A stretch of 64,000 nucleotides of DNA from Sarcina sp. DSM 11001 (GTDB lineage: Bacteria > Bacillota > Clostridia > Lachnospirales > Lachnospiraceae): positions 147,141 to 211,140 of the forward strand of contig NZ_FNFZ01000003.1 of assembly GCF_900101015.1 (NCBI RefSeq), given 5' to 3'. Both the position numbers and the translations under genes were made by a program. Position 1 is the first letter of the stretch. Each line of letters opens with the position of its first letter. The notes beneath the pieces were generated by a model. It saw nothing but the letters and a program-made list of their open reading frames with translations. It made no database searches and was not told where the DNA came from. Positions 15,697 to 25,198 of the stretch are shown here, piece by piece.

Positions 15697-16821
15697 TCAC
15701 TCTTTCGGATAAGCCTCCATAATATCTGTTATCGCCGGAACCAGCACCTGCTTCCTGGAGATACCGGGTTCAAGCCTGTAAGATACTCCGTCATAAACAG
15801 CATCATCTCCAAATGCAGCTTCGAGCACCTCGTCAGCCGCCTCATTGGAGGGCACAAGATAAGTGATTGAAATATCGTCATGGAAAATAGTGATCTGCGC
15901 AAAAGACATATCCATGCCATTCGGCGCATCAACAGAAGAGAAGACATTCGTCATCCGTTCAACCAGATTTTTCGCGCCGGCTTCGTCATAAGCATTCATA
16001 CACCCGATTCCAAACTTTTTTCCGCCTCTTTCATACTCCTTATAGTCATTGAAAAAGATCTCCTCGTCCGTCATGCCGTCATATGAAATTGACGCCAGAT
16101 ACATTTCCTGATACAGGGCATCTGTATCGTTGATCCCGGCCAAAAGGGATAGAGCTTTCAGCGCTTCGCGGTCAGCAAAGGTTGTTGTCTCAGATTGAAG
16201 ATTCTTAGTGTCTGACAATATCGAGCAAGCCATGGCATAGGCGGTCTTCGGATCCGGCTCAATTCCATAATTGCGATAGCGGATCCAGATGATCGCTGCT
16301 GTCGATCCAAGCGGCCGGGCATCATATATAAGCCTGTTGCCCGTTGTAATGCTTCCATCTCCGTGATGATCAATAATGGTGATCACATTTGCGTCCCGCA
16401 GTCCTTCTGCCGATTGTGAATATTCGCTGTGATCGACCAGGACCATATTGCAGCCGGAAGCATCGTCCAGCAGCATCGGAGTTTCCAGTCCGCCTGTTTC
16501 CAGAATATATCTGGTTTCGTGGTTGATGTCCCCAAGGACAACCGGGCGTGCGTCATAACCCAGTGCCCGGAGCAGTGATGCATATGCAATAGAACTGCCA
16601 ACCGTATCGGAATCCGGGCTCTTATGTCCTGTCACATAAATCGTTCCCTCAATCTCACCAAGCCCATCAAGCTCACTTCGATTGAGCCGATAATTCAGCT
16701 CCTGCTCTGCCAGATATTGCGAAGCCGTTACATTTCTGCCGATCAGAATCCCGGCAGCGCCGATCACAGCAATCACGATAACCAGCGCTATCAATTTCCA
16801 TAGATTTCTCTTTTTACCCAT
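15697..16821 (-). CDS. Membrane-anchored family II inorganic pyrophosphatase (DHH)
   Basis: A 374-aa protein with the full family II (Mn/Co-dependent) pyrophosphatase motif set: GHKSPDSDTVGS (from residue 65), VDHSE, IIDHHGDG, LGST and the substrate-binding RKQVL near the C-terminus. These enzymes split pyrophosphate to two phosphates and are normally soluble, about 310 aa. Here a basic start (MGKKRNLWK) and a single hydrophobic helix (about 10-28) precede the catalytic domain, as in a signal anchor. That would put the enzyme outside the membrane, although cytoplasmic exposure cannot be excluded. AGGAGTG precedes the ATG. Substitutions in the motifs (SDT for TDA, SE for NE) could mean an altered substrate. 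Confidence 0.85.
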   Translation of the reverse strand: MGKKRNLWKLIALVIVIAVIGAAGILIGRNVTASQYLAEQELNYRLNRSELDGLGEIEGTIYVTGHKSPDSDTVGSSIAYASLLRALGYDARPVVLGDINHETRYILETGGLETPMLLDDASGCNMVLVDHSEYSQSAEGLRDANVITIIDHHGDGSITTGNRLIYDARPLGSTAAIIWIRYRNYGIEPDPKTAYAMACSILSDTKNLQSETTTFADREALKALSLLAGINDTDALYQEMYLASISYDGMTDEEIFFNDYKEYERGGKKFGIGCMNAYDEAGAKNLVERMTNVFSSVDAPNGMDMSFAQITIFHDDISITYLVPSNEAADEVLEAAFGDDAVYDGVSYRLEPGISRKQVLVPAITDIMEAYPKE

Positions 16822-16912
16822 TTTAATTCACTCCTGTGTCAGTTCTCCGCGTCACTTTCCTCCCGGCGACGCAAAATCAGTCTTTCTGTTTCCAGCGCAA
16901 ATTTCCCTTTCT

Positions 16913-16964
16913 ACGCGTTTATCCCACGTCTGAAGACACGGGTATTGCGCGATGAAGAATAAAC
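16913..16964 (+). repeat. Half copy of miniature element
   Basis: It matches the right half of the 7229-7329 element: imperfect stem TCCCACGTCTGAAGACACGGG followed by TATTGCGCGATGAAGAATAAA. It ends just before the promoter of the methyltransferase-STAS gene. Confidence 0.6.
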
Positions 16965-16966
16965 CA

Positions 16967-16996
16967 TTGCTTTTTTATCTGTTTCCCGCGTATAAT
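16967..16996 (+). promoter_or_regulatory. Promoter of methyltransferase-STAS gene
   Basis: -35 TTGCTT (16967-16972), 18-bp spacer, -10 TATAAT (16991-16996). The leader then carries a stem GCAGACTGC/GCAGTCTGC at 17023-17046, between promoter and start codon, which could affect translation. Confidence 0.6.
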
Positions 16997-17081
16997 GATT
17001 CAGATTTCAATCCGGAGCTAAAGCAGACTGCTTCGGCGCAGTCTGCAATATGTATAATCAGGACCTTGAGGAGAGATTTTT

Positions 17082-18353
17082 ATGGAAAACACTTGGAATT
17101 GGGATAAAACCGATGTTGATTATTCGCTTCTTGAAAAAGTGAATCCTGTGTTCAATACGGCCAAAATGACGCTGTTTCAGTTAGCCGCAAACGGCAGCGC
17201 GGACGCGGCGGTCCTGGCGAAAAGCATGGGTCTTACACTGGAAGCGACACAGAACAGCACCAACACCAAGGCTTCGCCGGAGCAGGTTTTGGGCGGCACG
17301 ATCATGCTGGAAACCCGTTACAGCACAATGACTCGTCTGGTGGAGGAATCCGGTTTTACTCCGGTGGACATACCCTGCGGCTATACACCGAGGGCGATTG
17401 AATTCGCAAGGAAGGGCCTGCCCTATTACGGTCTGGATCTTCCGGTGGTCATTCGGGAAATATCGGACAGGATCAGTGCGCTGATCCCGCCGGAACAAAG
17501 AGAGTTCGTCCACTACCATGAGGTAGACGCCACCAACTATTCCTCTCTGGAAAAGGCGCTGGAGGACATCGACGGACCTGTCTGCATCACTACGGAGGGG
17601 CTGCTGATGTACTTTACCGATTCGGAAGCCGGGGCGCTGTGCGACAATATCTGCCGCATATTGGAGAAGAAGGGCGGCTGTTGGTACATTGCGGACGTGG
17701 AAAGTGCCCTTCAGTATGTCCTTGTCATGCGCGCTCTGGTGGGTGATCGCTTCATGGAGATCATGAAGAACTCAGTGCAGCAGACGAAGGACAAGTCGGA
17801 CGTGGAGATCGGTAAAAACTCACTGATCGCCACTCCGGCGGATATGGCAGGCAGCATCCAGAACGCCATGGCTTTTCTTGCAAAGCACGGTTTGAAAGCC
17901 GAGCGTGTCAATGTCGGTGAAAACATGCCGAAACTGAATTCCCTGGACAGGGTCAGCGCGGAACAGGCTGCTGCGGTGCTTGAGGGCATGAAGCACTGTG
18001 CTTTCTGGAAAATCACCCTAAGTGAGAAGGATGTGGAACTTCCGATCGCTGAAGAGAATAGATTTCATTTCGACGCTTCCATTCAGTCGGGCACCCTGTC
18101 TCTTGCGCTGATGGGACGGCTCGATACGATCACCGCGCCGAGCCTGCTGTCCTTCTTTGAAAAGATAAATGCAGAGCAGGCGATAGAGGCCGTGGATGTG
18201 GATTGCCGCCGCCTCGACTATATCTCTTCCGCCGGCCTGCGCGTGCTGCTAATCATGCACAAGGCCTGCAAGGACGGGGTTTCGCTTCACGGTGAGAACG
18301 AGGTCGTGGCGGAAATCATAGAGCAGACGGGCTTCGATTCCTTTTTCCACTGA
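17082..18353 (+). CDS. SAM methyltransferase (LCMT/COG3315 type) fused to STAS domain
   Basis: A 423-aa cytoplasmic fusion. Residues about 1-310 match the leucine-carboxyl-methyltransferase-like group (COG3315), with IMLETRYSTM, the SAM-site segment VDIPCGYTPRAIEFA and the ITTEGLLMYF motif. Residues about 330-423 form a STAS domain: GRLDTITAPSL, then CRRLDYISSAGLRVLL, which carries the serine pair that RsbW-type kinases phosphorylate in anti-sigma antagonists. STAS domains relay signals by partner switching, so methylation may be gated by a kinase (inference). GAGGAGAG precedes the ATG. The gene stands alone and is transcribed toward the leftward AEC gene. Confidence 0.82.
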   Translation: MENTWNWDKTDVDYSLLEKVNPVFNTAKMTLFQLAANGSADAAVLAKSMGLTLEATQNSTNTKASPEQVLGGTIMLETRYSTMTRLVEESGFTPVDIPCGYTPRAIEFARKGLPYYGLDLPVVIREISDRISALIPPEQREFVHYHEVDATNYSSLEKALEDIDGPVCITTEGLLMYFTDSEAGALCDNICRILEKKGGCWYIADVESALQYVLVMRALVGDRFMEIMKNSVQQTKDKSDVEIGKNSLIATPADMAGSIQNAMAFLAKHGLKAERVNVGENMPKLNSLDRVSAEQAAAVLEGMKHCAFWKITLSEKDVELPIAEENRFHFDASIQSGTLSLALMGRLDTITAPSLLSFFEKINAEQAIEAVDVDCRRLDYISSAGLRVLLIMHKACKDGVSLHGENEVVAEIIEQTGFDSFFH

Positions 18354-18386
18354 TCTGCTGATAAGGCTTCGCCGTTTGTTTTCTCT

Positions 18387-19457
18387 TTACAGCAATCCCC
18401 TCATCCTGAGAAGAAAGACAATCACGAAAAGAGAGAACATGCCCAGAATGCTGCTCCATACAACGATCTGCCCCGCCAGATGGCCGTCGCCTCCCATTTC
18501 TGTGGACATAACGGTTGAGGATACTGCCTGAGGCGATGCAAAGAGAGCCACAAACACGGCTGTCTCTACTGGTGTGATCACGAGCAGCCCCAGACGGACA
18601 GCTAAAAACAGCATGGCAAAGCCGATCAGCGGCCCTGCTGCCAGCCGGACGAGTACACCTGAAATGAGTTCTCTTCTGTAATCCTCTATCTCCTTCAGCT
18701 CCAGCTGGCCTCCAAGGATGATCAGGGCCATCGGTGTCGCCGTCCGGGAAAGTGATAAAATGGCACTGTAGAGCCATGACAGGTCTCTCCGCAGACTGAA
18801 CAGAATCTCTCCGTCCGCCCGGCAGGGCAGAAGCTGCCGGATGATCAGAGCGACAAAGCCAAGCAGCACTCCCTGAATCAGGGGATTGGCGGCAATCCCC
18901 TTCAGCATTTTACCTGCCCCTCCCCGGTTCGTCCCTGCCGGGGATTTTTCTTCTGTCAGCGCATCTTCCGGATAGAAACGCTGCTGGGCTTCGGGGTCAG
19001 AAAAAATACTGAGGACGATCACACTCACGAGATTGAAAAAAGTAATGACCGGAAGCTGAAGAAAGGCGGCAAGCTGCATTCCCGGAGTACCGACAAGTGC
19101 TTCCGCCACCGGCATTCCTATGACTGCGTAATTGGAGCGAAATGCAGACTGGATCAGGACGCCCCGGCGAAACCGCTCTTTTGTGGCTGCTTTGGAAAAA
19201 ACAATGCCGAAAAGAAGCAGAACAAAGAGCGAAACGACCGCGAAGACTGCCAGTTCCACCGGCATATCATGAATGGATTCTATCTGGTAAATACTTACAA
19301 ACACCCGGGCAAAGAGAGCGTACCGGAAGTTAAAACGGTTCAGCTCCCGGAAAGCAGACACATCCAGGTATCCTCTATGCCTTGCCAGCACCCCGACCAG
19401 AATCAGCAGGATAATCGGCATAACTGTTGAAAATGAATAATGAAAAACAGCTGACAA
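18387..19457 (-). CDS. AEC (auxin efflux carrier) family transporter
   Basis: A 356-aa inner-membrane protein with about ten hydrophobic helices in two halves separated by a charged loop (residues about 165-190). This is the AEC/PIN-like fold, which in bacteria exports organic acids such as malate or malonate. The substrate cannot be read from sequence. I place the start at TTG 19457: AAAGGAGG lies six bases upstream and translation gives a proper N-terminal helix (FHYSFSTVMPIILLILVG). Earlier in-frame ATGs have no ribosome site. Conserved helix-breaking residues include the SNYAVIGMPVAEAL segment. No partner gene is adjacent. Confidence 0.8.
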   Translation of the reverse strand: MSAVFHYSFSTVMPIILLILVGVLARHRGYLDVSAFRELNRFNFRYALFARVFVSIYQIESIHDMPVELAVFAVVSLFVLLLFGIVFSKAATKERFRRGVLIQSAFRSNYAVIGMPVAEALVGTPGMQLAAFLQLPVITFFNLVSVIVLSIFSDPEAQQRFYPEDALTEEKSPAGTNRGGAGKMLKGIAANPLIQGVLLGFVALIIRQLLPCRADGEILFSLRRDLSWLYSAILSLSRTATPMALIILGGQLELKEIEDYRRELISGVLVRLAAGPLIGFAMLFLAVRLGLLVITPVETAVFVALFASPQAVSSTVMSTEMGGDGHLAGQIVVWSSILGMFSLFVIVFLLRMRGLL

Positions 19458-19585
19458 CCCCTGCCTCCTTTCTATTTTACTCCCTGCCATACGTTGCGGA
19501 CACAACCATGGCGATCATATAAATTCCCCGGCTCAATGAGCTATATCACATACGGACTGGCTGCCGGCATAAGGCTGTAGTGAGA

Positions 19586-22500
19586 TCAGTTCGATCCGGT
19601 GGTCGCTGCCGTAGTCACATAGGGGGTGTCTGTGAGGAAGCTGGCGAAAAGGGCGTTGCTGATGAAGGCATATTCGTCTCTCTGATGGCCGCTTTCGGTC
19701 ATGGAGTTGGCAAAGAGAGTGATATTCACTTCGTTTCCGTCTTTGTCTTTGCCCTCATAAGAGAATCCCATGATACCGTTCAGGAAAGCGTCCGTGCTCT
19801 CATCCTCACCATGAAATACGCCTTCCAAGGGATCGCGGCTGCCGTCACGCTGTACAAGGATCTTAGAACCTTCGGGCAGAGCCGTAAAGTAGTCGGTGCC
19901 GACGGCGTAGAATACGTCGTCCCCGTCCATGATATAACTTGCGTTGACGAGAGTTTCCGCGGGATAGGTAACATAACCCAGGCAGTCAACTCCGTCAGCG
20001 GAGCCGGTCTGAAGGCCGGGAAGGAGGGATTCCTGAATAGTCTCCACGGCATTTGCAGTGAACCCCACATAGGGAACCCCGGTCTGCACAGCGGCAAGGC
20101 TCTCCTCCTCCAGACCGCAGCCGCCCACCACCGCGTCAGCCATGGCGACGTCCTCGGTGGTGCCAAAACCCATCAGTTCCATTGCGATCCGCTCATTGTT
20201 ATAATCAGAGGAAGTGGTTACGAGGGTGTTGTACACGTAACCGTCAGGAGCAGGTGTAAGTGCTTCCTTTGTGCCGCTGATGTAGACCTTGGGCGTCTTT
20301 TCGATGACATAGGCGGTAAGATCCGGATCCTTCACGCCGGTGCCCGTAAGGATGTGATCGGCAGACACAGACTGCCAGTCCTCATAGGAGCAGATAAAGT
20401 CGCCCTTGTACTCGCCCTCGGTGATCATAGCGACTTGTTTACCGGCGCCCAGGAGTGCGTTCACAGCTGCGGTGGAACTCTCAGAGGCATTGGAGATGAT
20501 GACATCCCCTCCCTCTTCACCGGTAAACTGAGATACAGCGTTCTCCTGCAGGAAAGGCTGCAGCGTATCATAGGTTATGGTCCGGCCCAATGCGTCAGCG
20601 ATCGCACTGTATTCTGCGGGCTTCACACAGGTAACCATGTCAAAGCCGCGGATGTAATTGAAGGATCCGCTGGCTCCATTAGACATAGTCTCCCAGCTTG
20701 TGATCAAAGGCTCTCTGTAAAGGGCAGCATTGGCCACAGACCGCTTGGCCTGGTACATGGAAACCACGGCGGCCCCGGCAGGCAGAGTCTTTCCGTCCGC
20801 AGTCACGGGTGAGTCGGCAATGCTGACTTTCACGTCGTTGCGGATCAGGTATCCGATCATTTCAAAGGCTGCCTGAAGATTGGTCTGATTCTCCGCATCC
20901 AGGGGGATCAGATAACACTCGGGGAAGAACTGCCCGTTCTCTCCTTCCCCTGTATGGGCAGGACGGAAGATCTCTGCTTCAGCACCGACCCTGTCATGCG
21001 CATCCACGAGCCAGGGACCGACCTCAGCATCGGAGTTCCGGTTCTCTATGCCGCGGTCGTAGACCTCCGCAAGATTTGCGAAGCAGCTCTCCTTGTTGGC
21101 GGCCACGTAATCAGCCAGCCCCCAAAGCCCGTAGTCAGCTGCCGCACGAGTGGTCTCGGAGTATGCGGGCAGCTCAGCGGTGTATCCGACGCAGCCATGG
21201 AGCATGGCATAGGTCGGGGTAAAGATAGTATGATAATCATTTCCGCCATTTAACCAGAACGGCGTACCGTCCTCGTCGTAGTACATGTAGTCGCGCATCT
21301 CTAACACATAGCTCTGGTAAAGCGGGTTATTGGCCACGGCCGCCGCACCGAATGCTTCCCCGCCGGCCATCTGATTCCTGGCGATCATGTCGTACTCAAA
21401 ATTGGGCTGATGGGGCGGAATGGCGGGCTCTAACTGAAACGTCTCTAACAGTCCGTGAAGCTCCAGGAAAGTAACAGGGTCATAGGTGCCGATCAGATGC
21501 TGCATGTTCTGTGTCTCCGGCATGACCTGGAAGCTGTTGTCCCTGTTGAGGTTCAAGCCGTTGGCGGAATTGCGGGTGTAGTGCATGCGCGCATCTACAT
21601 TCTCCTCCGGCACAAGGATGAAAAAGACATCGTTCAGAAGATCGGCCACATTAACTGTAGTCTTTTCGTATGTGTAATAACTGCCAAATCCGTCCACTAC
21701 GCCGGAATCCATCATTATATTGGACCAGATGGAACCCAGATAATTGCACTGACCCTCGATCAGCTTCGGAGTGTACAATCCCATTTCCTTGCGCTGCTGC
21801 TCGAGTTTAGCCTTTCCTTCCTCAGTGAAGCCGGTAAGCTTCATGTATGTGGTGGAGGGCTCCTCGATCAGCTGCCGGGCAAATTCCAGTACCGCGTCCG
21901 CCGCGGCGACCTCGTTGGCGTGGACGTTGGAATACAGGACAGGCACCTGATAGTCATCATCTCCGGCCTTTTGGAGTTCCTCTATCACCGCGGTTCCGGT
22001 TTCCTCAGCCCGCTCCGAGAGATCCAGCCATTTTTTTACGGCTGCACTGTCGCGGGCAACGATGAGGTAGGGCATGTCATAGCCAAGGCAGGTCTTGCCC
22101 ATCACGCCGTACTCCACATATGGCCTGGGTGTGGCGCCGTCGTCGTCTCCTTCCCCTGCCAGCCGCTCTATCTCATCAAACATCTCCCACATGGTATGGA
22201 AGGAGGCGTAGGGCTTGATAGTGACGTTTTCAAGGGAAGCCAGAGTAACTCCGTCCAGTTCGGCGGTAAGAGTAAACTCACCGCAGATATCCAAAAACCT
22301 GCCGCCGCTTTCATGGGGTATACTATCATTGAAGCCGTTATTGACAGGAGTGGTGGTGAAATCCAGTTTCAATGTGGAACCGTCCAGTGTAGTCTCAAAG
22401 CGTTCCATGGAAAAAGCCTGACCATATTCGTTCGCATCATTGAATCTGATCGTCGCGAAGTCGATCGTCTCCTTCTCGTTGGGATACATTTTTTCTTCGC

Positions 22501-22843
22501 CGTGAAGGGGGATGAAGTTTCCGTCCGCAGGGTTTGCGTAGGGTGCAAGCCGGTGGAGGATCCAGGTCACCTTGTCCGCACCGGCCTTCTCTGCCAGGGC
22601 AGCGTGTTCTTCAGTGAGAGGGAAGGCCAGCGATTTGCTGGTTCCTTCCGTCAGGGACAGAAAGAGTTCTGTCGTGCTGTCCACTCCGGCGGAAAGCTCC
22701 TCCCCGCTCCCTTCCTCCCCGGTCCCTTCCTGCCCGGCCTTTTCCTTTACGGCTGTCGTACCGGTTCCGGAAGCAAAGGCGCTGCAGCTGAGCATCAGCG
22801 CGAGCACGAGGAAGGCAGATAGAAATCTGGATGATGCTTTCAT
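19586..22843 (-). CDS. Large secreted M14 zinc carboxypeptidase
   Basis: A 1085-aa exported protein. The start is ATG 22843, with AAGGAGC upstream, followed by a signal peptide (FLSAFLVLALMLSCSAFASG). A Glu/Gly/Thr-rich linker and a beta-rich N-terminal domain lead to the peptidase. Zinc ligands are visible in NVHANE (around residue 308) and in LELHGLLE (around 460); the later TAELPAYSE probably carries the catalytic Glu. The C-terminal 400 residues contain a glutamine-amidotransferase-like or Rossmann-like region of unknown role. M14 enzymes cut C-terminal residues from peptides or peptidoglycan. No cell-wall anchor is seen. The length is well above the 300-400 aa of simple M14 enzymes. Confidence 0.83.
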   Translation of the reverse strand: MKASSRFLSAFLVLALMLSCSAFASGTGTTAVKEKAGQEGTGEEGSGEELSAGVDSTTELFLSLTEGTSKSLAFPLTEEHAALAEKAGADKVTWILHRLAPYANPADGNFIPLHGEEKMYPNEKETIDFATIRFNDANEYGQAFSMERFETTLDGSTLKLDFTTTPVNNGFNDSIPHESGGRFLDICGEFTLTAELDGVTLASLENVTIKPYASFHTMWEMFDEIERLAGEGDDDGATPRPYVEYGVMGKTCLGYDMPYLIVARDSAAVKKWLDLSERAEETGTAVIEELQKAGDDDYQVPVLYSNVHANEVAAADAVLEFARQLIEEPSTTYMKLTGFTEEGKAKLEQQRKEMGLYTPKLIEGQCNYLGSIWSNIMMDSGVVDGFGSYYTYEKTTVNVADLLNDVFFILVPEENVDARMHYTRNSANGLNLNRDNSFQVMPETQNMQHLIGTYDPVTFLELHGLLETFQLEPAIPPHQPNFEYDMIARNQMAGGEAFGAAAVANNPLYQSYVLEMRDYMYYDEDGTPFWLNGGNDYHTIFTPTYAMLHGCVGYTAELPAYSETTRAAADYGLWGLADYVAANKESCFANLAEVYDRGIENRNSDAEVGPWLVDAHDRVGAEAEIFRPAHTGEGENGQFFPECYLIPLDAENQTNLQAAFEMIGYLIRNDVKVSIADSPVTADGKTLPAGAAVVSMYQAKRSVANAALYREPLITSWETMSNGASGSFNYIRGFDMVTCVKPAEYSAIADALGRTITYDTLQPFLQENAVSQFTGEEGGDVIISNASESSTAAVNALLGAGKQVAMITEGEYKGDFICSYEDWQSVSADHILTGTGVKDPDLTAYVIEKTPKVYISGTKEALTPAPDGYVYNTLVTTSSDYNNERIAMELMGFGTTEDVAMADAVVGGCGLEEESLAAVQTGVPYVGFTANAVETIQESLLPGLQTGSADGVDCLGYVTYPAETLVNASYIMDGDDVFYAVGTDYFTALPEGSKILVQRDGSRDPLEGVFHGEDESTDAFLNGIMGFSYEGKDKDGNEVNITLFANSMTESGHQRDEYAFISNALFASFLTDTPYVTTAATTGSN

Positions 22844-22985
22844 AAGATCAAGCTCCTTTCTAGGGCTGTATGCCATCGTTTGGTAAAACCAAATGGATCC
22901 CGTTCCTCTTTATGACAAAAGTTTATGACAAAAGCGGCAATAAGGTCTGTAACTCAGAACGGGGAGACATATGACAAAATACAAT

Positions 22986-23025
22986 AAGACGGCCCGTTAA
23001 AGAATTTTCCTTAAGAGGCCGTCTT
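22986..23025 (-). terminator. Terminator of pncB
   Basis: Arms AAGACGGCC (22986-22994) and GGCCGTCTT (23017-23025), with TTATTGTATTTT following on the minus strand. It lies 45 bp after the pncB stop. Confidence 0.7.
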
Positions 23026-23070
23026 CTATACTGCCTGAAGTCTATCCTGTCTTTTTAAAGGAGTTCCTGC

Positions 23071-24294
23071 TCATGTTCTCGAAAAGTGCGGTTCGTTTTC
23101 CATCCTCCATCGAATACAGGATTCAAGAAACTGAATATACCCTGCGTCCTTGCACATCCCTTTCCCGGCTGTATCTGACAGTTTTGCAACCGCCTGCCCG
23201 TTGCAGGAAGTGGTCTTCATGACGATGTTCAGCGCCGGAACATCTGTATCATTGGACAGATATGTGCCGATCCCGAACGCAACCTTTGCCCTGTCGCAGA
23301 AATGACTGTATATGGCATCGGCTTTTTTAAAATTCAGGCTGTCGGAAAACAGCAGGGTCTTGGTCTTTGCGTCGATCCCCAAAGACTCGTAGTGGGAAAG
23401 CATCTTCTCTCCCCATGCATAGGGGTCGCCGGAATCGTGCCGTGTCCCGGAGAACAGGGTGGCAAGAGTAAGGTTAAAATCACGCAGGAAGCAGTCTGTT
23501 GTGATAGTATCCGTAAGCGCGATTCCGTTCAGGACGCCGTATTCCTCCACCCATGCATCCAGTGCATAGTGGTTGGAATAGGCGGGATTATGCCTGTGGT
23601 CTCCCTGTCCGACACACATGATCCACTCGTGCGCCATCGTTCCGACCGGAACAAGGTCATATTTTTTTGCAAGGAATACATTGGATGTTCCGATAAAAGC
23701 AGAGCTGCCGAGATCCGCTTCTTTCAGACGCCTGACCACAAGGTCCTGGGCTTCCGCGGAGAGCCTGCGACGGAGTCCGAATTCACTGAAGGTCCCGATG
23801 CACAGTTCATCTCTTTCCAGCCATCCGATCTTCTCTTCGAGCCTTTCCTTGAATCTTGCGAACAGACTATCGTAACCATGTGCCATGCGGAAGTATACTT
23901 CATTCACAATGGCAAGAGTCGGGATCTCATACATGGACGTATTGAGCCAGGTTCCTTTGGTTTCAATGGCAAGCCCGCATTCCGCATCTTCCGTGATCTC
24001 GAAATCTTCAAATCTCGGCTGCCAGAGACGGAGAAAATCGACATAGGATCCTTTGATCCAGCGGATATTGTCAATATACTCCAATTCGTCCTCTGTGAAC
24101 CGCAGACCGCAGTAGGCCTGGATCTGCTGGCGGATCTCATGGACCATTTCAGGTGTGAAATGAACGTCCTTATTTCTGCACTTAAAAGTCCATGTCGTCT
24201 TGTATCTGCTGAAATAATGGTAGATTGCCTGCCCCATGGACAGCTTGTACGCATCTGTTTCAAGCAGGGACGTGATGATCTGATGAAGTATCAT
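23071..24294 (-). CDS. pncB: Nicotinate phosphoribosyltransferase
   Basis: A 407-aa cytoplasmic enzyme that converts nicotinate and PRPP to nicotinate mononucleotide in the Preiss-Handler NAD salvage route. It starts LLETDAYKLSMGQAIYHYF, typical of the family. It contains IETKGTWLNTSMYEIP and the phosphate-binding FSGTRHDSGDPYAWGEK, whose His is the autophosphorylated residue. I place the start at ATG 24294 with AAAGGAG upstream, not at 24321 where the ribosome site would lie inside the gene. Length is normal for bacterial enzymes of about 400 aa. The gene is monocistronic, with a terminator at 22986-23025. Confidence 0.93.
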   Translation of the reverse strand: MILHQIITSLLETDAYKLSMGQAIYHYFSRYKTTWTFKCRNKDVHFTPEMVHEIRQQIQAYCGLRFTEDELEYIDNIRWIKGSYVDFLRLWQPRFEDFEITEDAECGLAIETKGTWLNTSMYEIPTLAIVNEVYFRMAHGYDSLFARFKERLEEKIGWLERDELCIGTFSEFGLRRRLSAEAQDLVVRRLKEADLGSSAFIGTSNVFLAKKYDLVPVGTMAHEWIMCVGQGDHRHNPAYSNHYALDAWVEEYGVLNGIALTDTITTDCFLRDFNLTLATLFSGTRHDSGDPYAWGEKMLSHYESLGIDAKTKTLLFSDSLNFKKADAIYSHFCDRAKVAFGIGTYLSNDTDVPALNIVMKTTSCNGQAVAKLSDTAGKGMCKDAGYIQFLESCIRWRMENEPHFSRT

Positions 24295-24593
24295 TGGTTT
24301 CTTCTCCTTTCTCTTTTCCACTAAAAGATTTCAACCTGGCATATTTTCATCATTCTTTTGTTTTTCTGACTCTTCTAATATAATTCTGCTCTTATAATTC
24401 TGCCCTGTATATCTTCCTTTTTTCCTGCCTGCCGGACGCCTCAACCGTTCCTGCCGCCGGAAACCTCCGCATGCCTGGAGGAAGGTATAAATGTCATATA
24501 TGCGACAGCTTTGTCCTATTAATAATAATATATTGTCCCTTGGTAATGTATCAAGAGTTGATTTGTCATTTTCGTTTAGCCCGTCTTTATTTG
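24295..24593. other. Spacer upstream of pncB
   Basis: No gene is supported. It must contain the leftward pncB promoter; AT-rich TATATT-like boxes occur near 24375-24400. A small stem CCTCC/GGAGG lies at 24464-24482. No known riboswitch was recognised. Confidence 0.4.
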
Positions 24594-24746
24594 CTACAGT
24601 ACACGCCCTGTCGAGGGCGTGTACTGTAGCTTGCGAAAATCCCATTCCAAATCGCTTCGCGATGGGATTTTCGCCGTTCCACTCGGGTTTTTGCGTTGAA
24701 AATCACGCAAAAACGCCTCGAATTTCGAGAGGGTCTGTACGGTAAC
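24594..24746 (+). repeat. 153-bp hairpin repeat, copy A
   Basis: It opens with a perfect 16-bp stem, CTACAGTACACGCCCT/AGGGCGTGTACTGTAG. Then come GCGAAAATCCCATTCC, a stem around CGCTTCGCG, GTTCCACTCGG, and CCTCGAATTTCGAGAGGG, ending CTGTACGGTAAC. An inverted copy lies at 44575-44726. No coding capacity. It looks like a non-autonomous mobile repeat. Confidence 0.75.
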
Positions 24747-25198
24747 CTTTATTTTTCGTATGCAAGGCAATTTGTTGAAAGAGTCAAAAAAGACCGGTTA
24801 AAAACTGCTCACATAAAATCCCGGTATTTCCTCATTTATATAACACACTGCTTCAACGTTATTCCATTTGCATTTTCCTGCTTAAGTGTTACAATAAATA
24901 ACCATAAATATCTACGCTCCACATAGAAGCCGCAAACCCCGTTCCGCACCCTGCGGATCGTTTCCGGACAATTCTGTTTTACTATGAGGCAGTGAAGAGC
25001 TTCTTTATCCACAACTGCTTTCTTTACACTGCTTTCTTTACAACTGCTTTATTCTGCAGCTGCTTTATTCTGCAGCTGTTTTATTTTGTCCTTTATTTTG
25101 TTACGGAAAGAATGCCCTGGTTTTGCCGCTTCCGGCGTTTCACAGACGCCTGCAGCCCGCCAATAATCAAATCGAGAGAAGAACAGGAGATCCAGGAG
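24747..25198. other. Spacer with tandem repeats before ABC operon
   Basis: It is AT-rich at first. At about 25008-25090 there are degenerate ~15-bp tandem units around CTGCTTTATTCTGCAG. An open frame from 24992 passes through this tract into the lipoprotein gene, but only the ATG at 25199 has a ribosome site. Confidence 0.5.

Noticed and set aside
21455..22822. Long frame antisense to the M14 peptidase
   Set aside because: Shadow of the real gene; unusual composition and no ribosome site. The same holds for 19580-20812, 23302-24324, 47442-48644 and 56304-57830.
24331..24645. Short leftward gene before pncB
   Set aside because: Low-quality composition, no ribosome site, overlaps the 153-bp hairpin repeat.
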